From assembly GCA_023424585.1 (NCBI GenBank), contig JAFADT010000217.1:1-5430 (forward strand): a DNA stretch of 5,430 nucleotides, written 5' to 3'. Source of the DNA: Pseudomonadota bacterium. GTDB taxonomy: Bacteria; Myxococcota; Myxococcia; Myxococcales; Myxococcaceae. The notes beneath the pieces were generated by a model. The model saw only the letters and a program-made list of their open reading frames with translations. It had not been told where the DNA came from and ran no database searches. Position numbers and translations under genes: made by a program. Within the stretch, counting starts at the first letter, position 1. Every line of letters begins with the position of its first letter. Below, piece by piece: positions 1-5,430 of this stretch.

Positions 1-679
1 CGTGGCAGGACGTGGCGCGGGCGCTCGCCCACGAGCTGAAGAACCCCCTGACCGCAATGAGGCTGTCGCTCGCGCGTCTGTCTCCGCAGGATGCCGGCGC
101 CCCACCCGACCCCACACGCCTCGCCGAAGCCGTGGCGCTCCTCCAGGAGGAGGTGGACCTGCTCATGCGCATGACCCAGAGCTTCTCCACCTTCGCGCGC
201 CTGCCCGCTCCCCGCTTCCAGGATGTCGCGCTGCGCCCACTGCTCGCGGAGGTGTGCGCGCTGTACGCGGGCATGTCCCCCGTCCCCGTGGTGCTGGACC
301 CCGGCGAGGAGGTGTCACTGCGCGCGGACCCCGACGGCCTGCGCCGACTCTTCGGCAACCTGGTGAAGAACGCCACCGAGGCCTCTCCCTCCCACGCCCC
401 ACCCGTCCACGTGGCGCTGCACGCCGCGGAAGATGGCCGCGTGCACGTCACCGTGAGCGACGGCGGCAGCGGGGTCCCTGGCGTGCTGGAGGGCCCCGTC
501 CTCACCCGAGGCCTGTTCAGCACCAAGCCCGGCGGCAGCGGGCTGGGCCTGCCCATCGCGCAGAAGATCGCCCACGAGCACGGCGGGACCTTGCGACTGG
601 AACCGGGCGCGCAGGGGGGCACCCGGGCGCAGGTGGTGCTGCCGCGAGCCCCCTCCTCCGACGCTTCCCAGGTGGCCGC

Positions 680-683
<4 letters not shown>
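1..683 (+). CDS. Sensor histidine kinase, NtrY/NtrB-type, C-terminal part (5' end outside window)
   Basis: Autophosphorylating sensor kinase of a two-component system. 226 residues are visible, read from base 3; the first two bases finish a codon from outside. The H-box AHELKNPLT lies near the left edge, with the phospho-accepting His at visible residue 10 (bases 30-32). After the helical dimerisation segment comes the linker FSTFARLPAP (residues 61-70), typical of NtrY-like kinases. The ATP-binding domain is complete: N-box GNLVKNATEA (118-127), G1 box DGGSGVP (153-159), F-box around LFSTKP (171-176) and G2 box GGSGLGL (177-183), ending in a short Ala/Ser tail. No catalytic residue is visibly lost. 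Any membrane segments, HAMP or PAS domains would lie off the left edge, so the signal sensed is unknown. Its stop overlaps the start of the regulator gene (ATGA at 680-683), so the two are almost certainly co-translated partners. The NtrY-like subfamily is inferred from the H-box and linker wording. Confidence 0.95.
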
Positions 684-2035
<1,352 letters not shown>

Positions 2036-2078
2036 GCCGCGGAAGCGAGGCCCGGTGATGTCACGGCCACAACCGCCC

Positions 2079-2096
2079 GACACATCCGGATGTGTC
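2079..2096. promoter_or_regulatory. Perfect 18-bp palindrome, candidate operator or enhancer site
   Basis: GACACATCCGGATGTGTC equals its own reverse complement over all 18 bases. It lies in the 133-base gap between the regulator stop (2035) and the Omp85 start, centred about 81 bases before base 2169. A dyad of this size fits a dimeric DNA-binding protein, and the neighbouring Fis-HTH regulator is the obvious candidate, since such proteins bind dyads upstream of sigma54 promoters. As RNA it could only form a 7-bp stem with a CCGG loop and no T-run follows, so a terminator is less likely. The palindrome is observed; binding is inferred. Confidence 0.5.
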
Positions 2097-2157
2097 CATG
2101 ACATCGACCCGCCAGCTCACCCTTCGTCGTTCCGGGCACTTGCCGTGAGGCCCCACC

Positions 2158-2173
2158 TGGAACGGACCATGCT
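2158..2173 (+). promoter_or_regulatory. Possible sigma54 -24/-12 promoter element (weak)
   Basis: TGGAACGGACCATGCT matches the sigma54 consensus TGGCACG-N4-TTGCW at 10 of 12 specified positions, including the near-invariant GG (2159-2160) and GC (2171-2172) at the right 10-base separation. It lies about 72 bases downstream of the palindrome centre, a workable enhancer spacing. The problem is position: transcription would begin near base 2184, downstream of the ATG at 2169 and only about three bases before the ATG at 2187, giving a nearly leaderless message. In GC-rich DNA such a match can occur by chance. Confidence 0.22.
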
Positions 2174-4631
2174 CCCGCCGCCCTTCATGAACCGTCTCGC
2201 ACTGGCGCTCTGCTTCGTTTCGCTCGCGGCCCTGGGCCAACCGGCACCGGATGCCGGCACCTCCGCCGTAGACACCCCCGCGCGCCCCGCACCGGATGAC
2301 AGCCGCTCCTCCACGCCCGCGGTCGGTGACGCACCTCGCACCCCGCAAGAAGGGAGCGCTTCCAACGCGTCGTCCGCCGCCGACACGCGGCCTCCTCCAG
2401 CGGAAGGCGAAGCCGCTTCGGAGGACTCCAGCGACTCGACGTGCCCGGACCCCTTCACCGAGGACGAGGGCGACCTCTCGGACTCCACGGTGCTTGGGGC
2501 CTTGCAGGTCGAGGTCGACGGCCAGGGGCTCACCCCCACGGGCCTGGAGCTTCGCGGGCTCCAGCGGCTCACGGACGCGCGGGTCCGCAAGCTCGTGGGC
2601 GCACCTTCCGCGGAGGACTCGCGCCCCCTGACGGCCACGGCCATCCAGACCCTGCTGCACCGCCTGGCGCGCACCGGCCTCTTCGCCCGCGTGGAGCCCC
2701 GCGTCCGCGTCACCGACTCCGGCCCGGCGCTGCTCGAAGTGACGCTGGAGGAGAACCCCACAATCACGTCGCTGGAGATCGCAGGCCTCCAGGACCTCCG
2801 GCCCGAGGAGCTGTGGGGCCCGCTGTTCGAGCGCCCCTCGCATCACCTCGACGCGGACGATGACGAGGACGTCACCACCCTGCGCATCCACAAGCGCCGC
2901 GGGACGTGGCGGGTCGTCAGCCCATGCCCGCCACCTCGCCCTCCCAAGCGGTGGCTGGCGCGACGGGAGGCTGGGGCCTTCCGCCCCGGCATCCTGCTGG
3001 GTGGCCTGGACGCCGCGCTCGGGCGCGTCCTCAAGGCCCTCCGCGAGGACGACGGCTATCTGCTGGCCACGGTGTCCGCCACGCTGTCGCCCGATGGCCG
3101 CCTGGTCGTGACGGTGGACGAGGGCCGGCTGGAGTCCGTGGAGGTGCGAGGCGTCGACGACGCGATGGCGGTGCGCGTGCGAGACGCCCTGGGCCTGGAG
3201 CCCGGTGACGTCTTCCTCCGCAGCGATGCCCGCCGCGCCCTGGAGCGGCTGGAGTCACGGCTGCCCTTCCTGCGGACCGTGGACAGCGAGGACCTCCAGG
3301 ACGAGCGCACGCGCGTGCGCATCGTCGAGGAGCGCGAGCCTGACGGCACCCGGCGCTACCGCACGCAGGAGGAAGCGAAGCGCGGGTCGCGGCGCCACGA
3401 GCGCGTGGAGTTCGAGCTGGGCTGGAGCCGGATGTTCCACGGGTGGGGTGACCCCGGGAGCGACGGCTTCACGCTGGAGGGGAACCGGCTGATCGTGCAC
3501 GTGCGCCCGCGTCCTCCGGACCTGGACGTGGACCTGTTGCCCGTGCACACGCAGGTGACGGGCTTCGCCCCGGGGCTCTCGGCGAGCCTGCGCTTCTTCG
3601 ACTCCCGGGACCGGGTGCACACGACGCTGGAGGGCGCCTTCTTCATTCCCCTGCGGCTGGGGGGACAGCGCCTGCCGGACGACCCGGAAGGCACGCGCCG
3701 CCAGCGCCGCGTCAACCTGCTGGGCGGCGCCAAGGTGCAGCTGCCCGCGCTGGGCATCGAGGAGCTCGGCGCGCAGGTGCACGACTTCATCGACACGCTG
3801 GACCGCTGGCGGATGGGGGACTTCGACTCGTACCTCTACTCGTTCCTCATCAACCGGCCGGACCGGGACTACTTCCGCCGCCAGGGCTTCACGGCCTTCG
3901 CCACCTGGCGCTGGGCCCGGTCGTGGCTCGCGGGCGTGGAGGTGCGCGGCGACACGATGCGCTCGCTCCAGTCGTTCACGCCGCCGCTCAGCCTCTTCCG
4001 CGACGACGACCCGCCGTTCCCGAACGCGCCGGTGAACGAGGGGCGCTTCCGCTCGGCGGTGGTGCGGCTGGAGTACAGCGCGGCGGCGGAGCGCGGCACG
4101 CGCGTGGGCTCGCTCTTCCGCACGCCGGAGACGACCCTCTTCGAGCGCCACACGAACAAGAAGCGCGAGCCCGCGCTGCGCGGCTTCGTGACGATGGAGG
4201 TCGGCGAGGGCCCCGGAGCGGACGGAGCGGAGACCCGCTTCTGGAAGCTGGTCGGCGACGTCGCCATGGACCTGCCGATGAACTGGCACACGGGCCTGAG
4301 CCTGCGCCTGCGGGCCGCGACGGGCCACGACCTGCCGCTCCAGAAGCAGGAGGCGCTGGGCGGCTGGACCGCGCTGCGAGGCTTTGGCTTCAAGGAGCTG
4401 CGGGGCGGTGACAGCTCGGTGCTCGCGAGCGCCGAGTACCGCTGGCACGGCCTGGGCATCTTCGCGGACCTGGGCTCCGTGCACGCCGCGTCCGCGTGGG
4501 CGGATCCGCGGCTGGGCATGGGCGCCAGCTTCCACTTCGGTGACAGCGTGCGCTTCGACGCGGCGTGGCGCATCGACGACCGGATCCGGCTCACGCCCGA
4601 AGCGCGCCTGCTGTTCAACCGGACCTTCTGA
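2169..4631 (+). CDS. Omp85-superfamily outer-membrane protein, BamA/TamA-like, with POTRA domains
   Basis: 820-residue protein expected to sit in the outer membrane. Members of the superfamily insert or translocate proteins or move other cargo; the substrate here is unknown. An N-terminal signal peptide ends near ALG (residue 23). It is followed by an Ala/Pro/Ser/Asp/Glu-rich low-complexity linker (about 24-107). Three POTRA-like repeats follow: about 111-197, 197-321 and 319-390. The second appears split by a roughly 50-residue insertion (about 223-271) containing CPPPRPP. From about 413 the sequence becomes an alternating barrel pattern ending in Phe (LLFNRTF), the usual last-strand signal. 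Two superfamily hallmarks are present: LRGF (736-739), the loop-6 motif, and FADLGSV (765-771). Start choice: ATG 2169 has GGAA six bases upstream; ATG 2187 (814 residues) gives a tidier signal peptide, MNRLALALCF, but has no purine-rich site. The gene is followed at three bases by the DUF4390-like gene. It is probably not the housekeeping BamA, since no bam or LPS genes are nearby, but that cannot be settled here. Confidence 0.88.
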   Translation: MLPPPFMNRLALALCFVSLAALGQPAPDAGTSAVDTPARPAPDDSRSSTPAVGDAPRTPQEGSASNASSAADTRPPPAEGEAASEDSSDSTCPDPFTEDEGDLSDSTVLGALQVEVDGQGLTPTGLELRGLQRLTDARVRKLVGAPSAEDSRPLTATAIQTLLHRLARTGLFARVEPRVRVTDSGPALLEVTLEENPTITSLEIAGLQDLRPEELWGPLFERPSHHLDADDDEDVTTLRIHKRRGTWRVVSPCPPPRPPKRWLARREAGAFRPGILLGGLDAALGRVLKALREDDGYLLATVSATLSPDGRLVVTVDEGRLESVEVRGVDDAMAVRVRDALGLEPGDVFLRSDARRALERLESRLPFLRTVDSEDLQDERTRVRIVEEREPDGTRRYRTQEEAKRGSRRHERVEFELGWSRMFHGWGDPGSDGFTLEGNRLIVHVRPRPPDLDVDLLPVHTQVTGFAPGLSASLRFFDSRDRVHTTLEGAFFIPLRLGGQRLPDDPEGTRRQRRVNLLGGAKVQLPALGIEELGAQVHDFIDTLDRWRMGDFDSYLYSFLINRPDRDYFRRQGFTAFATWRWARSWLAGVEVRGDTMRSLQSFTPPLSLFRDDDPPFPNAPVNEGRFRSAVVRLEYSAAAERGTRVGSLFRTPETTLFERHTNKKREPALRGFVTMEVGEGPGADGAETRFWKLVGDVAMDLPMNWHTGLSLRLRAATGHDLPLQKQEALGGWTALRGFGFKELRGGDSSVLASAEYRWHGLGIFADLGSVHAASAWADPRLGMGASFHFGDSVRFDAAWRIDDRIRLTPEARLLFNRTF

Positions 4632-4634
4632 GCC

Positions 4635-5228
4635 ATGGGAAGGCACGGCACACAGGGAAGGCGTGGCGCGGCGATGGTCGTCGCGGCGTGCCTGCTCGCG
4701 TCGACAGCGAGGGCGGAGGAGTCCTCCGCCGCCTGCACCGCGACGCTCTCGGGGAGGCGCGTGATGGTCCGGCCGGAGGCGCGCGCCTTCATCTCGCCGG
4801 AGCTGGACAGGCTGGTGCGGCTGGGGCTCGCGGGGAAGCTGGAGGTGGAGCTGACGCTCTGGAGGCGACGGGCCTTCTGGTTCGACGCGCACCTGGACAG
4901 CGCGCGGGTGACGCAGGTGCTCGCGTTCACCCGCGACGGCTACCTGCTGGACGGGCGCGAGCTGCCCGGGGGCGTGGACACGCTGGAGCTGGAGCGCGTG
5001 GCGTGGACGCTGGAGGCGAAGCCCGAAGCGGATGAGCACTTCGTGGTGCAGGTGGAGGTGCGGCTCCAGGTGGTGACCGCCGCCAGCCTGGGGCGCATGG
5101 CGCGCTGGCTCACCCAGGGAGAGGCGTCCTCCTCCGGCACGCCGGTCCTGGGAAGCCTGCTGCGCTCCGTGGCGGAAGACCTCGCACGCCAGGCCTCCGC
5201 CCGCTGCGACGTGGGCCGTCAGCCCTGA
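4635..5228 (+). CDS. Exported DUF4390-like protein of unknown function
   Basis: 197-residue protein, close to the usual length of DUF4390 proteins. The N-terminus reads as a signal peptide: basic GRRG, a hydrophobic stretch AAMVVAACLLA and a likely cleavage site after ARA (residue 27), so the protein should act in the periplasm or envelope. The body carries the pattern I associate with DUF4390: an alternating strand VELTLWRRRAFWFD (71-84) with aromatic FWFD, then DSARVTQVLAF, a Tyr-containing DGYLLDG (101-107) and later strands FVVQVEVRLQV (136-146). Assignment is by motif memory, not by search. Two cysteines remain after processing, C34 and C191. The start at 4635 lies three bases after the Omp85 stop, with no clear ribosome site, suggesting translational coupling. 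An internal ATG at 4674, with GGGAAGG 12 bases upstream, would still leave a short signal peptide. The function of the family is unknown to me; context suggests a partner of the Omp85 protein or of the kinase. Confidence 0.8.
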   Translation: MGRHGTQGRRGAAMVVAACLLASTARAEESSAACTATLSGRRVMVRPEARAFISPELDRLVRLGLAGKLEVELTLWRRRAFWFDAHLDSARVTQVLAFTRDGYLLDGRELPGGVDTLELERVAWTLEAKPEADEHFVVQVEVRLQVVTAASLGRMARWLTQGEASSSGTPVLGSLLRSVAEDLARQASARCDVGRQP

Positions 5229-5236
5229 GCGGGCAC

Positions 5237-5430
5237 TCACCCCCGCAGCGCCATCAGCGCCACCAGCGCGATGCGCTCCACGCCCGCGTACGGCGGCTTC
5301 TCCAACTCCTCGCCGAACACGTCCGGGTCCAGCTCCTCGTAGCGCACCTCCATGAACGGCGCGCCCCGCCACACGGGCTCCAGCGCGCTGCGCAGGAGGT
5401 CCTCACCCTCCACCACCGGCGCGCCCGTGT
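5237..5430 (-). CDS. C-terminal end of an unrecognised protein (5' end outside window)
   Basis: Reading the minus strand from the right edge gives 63 uninterrupted codons ending in TGA (plus-strand TCA at 5237-5239). The translation runs from TGAPVVEGEDLLRSALEPVW through RGAPFMEVRYEELDPDVFGE to a helical-looking tail ERIALVALMALRG. Codons show the G/C third-position preference of the neighbouring genes, and the reading accounts for all sequence right of 5237, where no plus-strand gene is apparent. No signal peptide can be judged because the start is outside. I do not recognise the family; the visible part is acidic with a short hydrophobic C-terminus. The gene converges on the DUF4390-like gene with only eight bases between the stops, so it marks the end of the left-hand operon. 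Confidence 0.7.
   Translation of the reverse strand, partial: TGAPVVEGEDLLRSALEPVWRGAPFMEVRYEELDPDVFGEELEKPPYAGVERIALVALMALRG

Noticed and set aside
2..679. Upstream extension of the regulator frame to the window edge
   Set aside because: The translation is Arg/Pro/Gly-rich noise overlapping the kinase gene in another frame. The receiver domain begins right after the ATG at 680, which has its own ribosome site.
2055..2168. Earlier GTG/ATG starts (2055, 2058) for the Omp85 gene
   Set aside because: They would put 38 non-hydrophobic residues before the signal peptide and translate through the palindrome.
2241..2257. CCGGCA-CCGGA-TGCCGG hairpin early in the Omp85 gene
   Set aside because: A 6-bp GC-rich stem inside repetitive Pro/Ala/Asp codons; explained by codon usage.
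4674..4700. Possible lipobox VAAC in the DUF4390-like protein
   Set aside because: The hydrophobic stretch before that Cys is only about eight residues and continues past it to a good ARA cleavage site, so an ordinary signal peptide fits better.
5229..5246. GCGGG...CCCGC inverted repeat between the convergent stops as a bidirectional terminator
   Set aside because: Only a 5-bp stem with an 8-base loop, no T-run on either strand, and it overlaps the end of the minus-strand gene. Not strong enough in GC-rich DNA.
3255..5372. 705-codon open frame on the minus strand
   Set aside because: It lies opposite the Omp85 and DUF4390-like genes, is rich in Arg/Ala/His/Gly with no domain pattern, and is the usual antisense by-product of G/C-biased third positions. 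The sense frames carry clear motifs.

Overview
The window comes from a very GC-rich genome (about 70% by eye) with strong G/C third-position codon bias and almost no intergenic space. The gene content is an NtrC-type sigma54 regulator next to a large Omp85 protein. Together these point to a Gram-negative bacterium of the Myxococcota (Myxococcus/Corallococcus-like). That taxonomic call is inference from composition and gene content.

Layout, left to right. (1) Positions 1-683 hold the catalytic C-terminus of a NtrY/NtrB-type sensor histidine kinase whose sensor part lies off the left edge. (2) Positions 680-2035 encode its cognate NtrC/NtrX-type response regulator, joined by a 4-base ATGA overlap. 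(3) A 133-base gap (2036-2168) carries a perfect 18-bp palindrome and several related half-sites. (4) Positions 2169-4631 encode a secreted Omp85-superfamily protein (BamA/TamA-like) with POTRA domains and a C-terminal beta-barrel. (5) Positions 4635-5228 encode a small exported protein resembling the DUF4390 family, three bases after the Omp85 stop. (6) From 5237 to the right edge lies the C-terminal end of an unrecognised gene on the minus strand, convergent with the others.

The first four genes look like two translationally coupled pairs: kinase plus regulator, then Omp85 protein plus DUF4390-like protein. From memory of family context, DUF4390 genes sit beside NtrY/NtrX-like two-component genes in beta-proteobacteria. 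Their reappearance here, with an Omp85 gene between, suggests a phosphorelay tied to envelope or outer-membrane biology. A testable model is that the regulator binds the palindrome at 2079-2096 and drives the downstream pair from a sigma54-dependent promoter. A TGG-N10-GC element at 2158-2173 is a weak candidate for that promoter. Nothing here looks like a mobile element, CRISPR array, rRNA or tRNA. I see a plausible undescribed regulatory and envelope module, not a proven new system.
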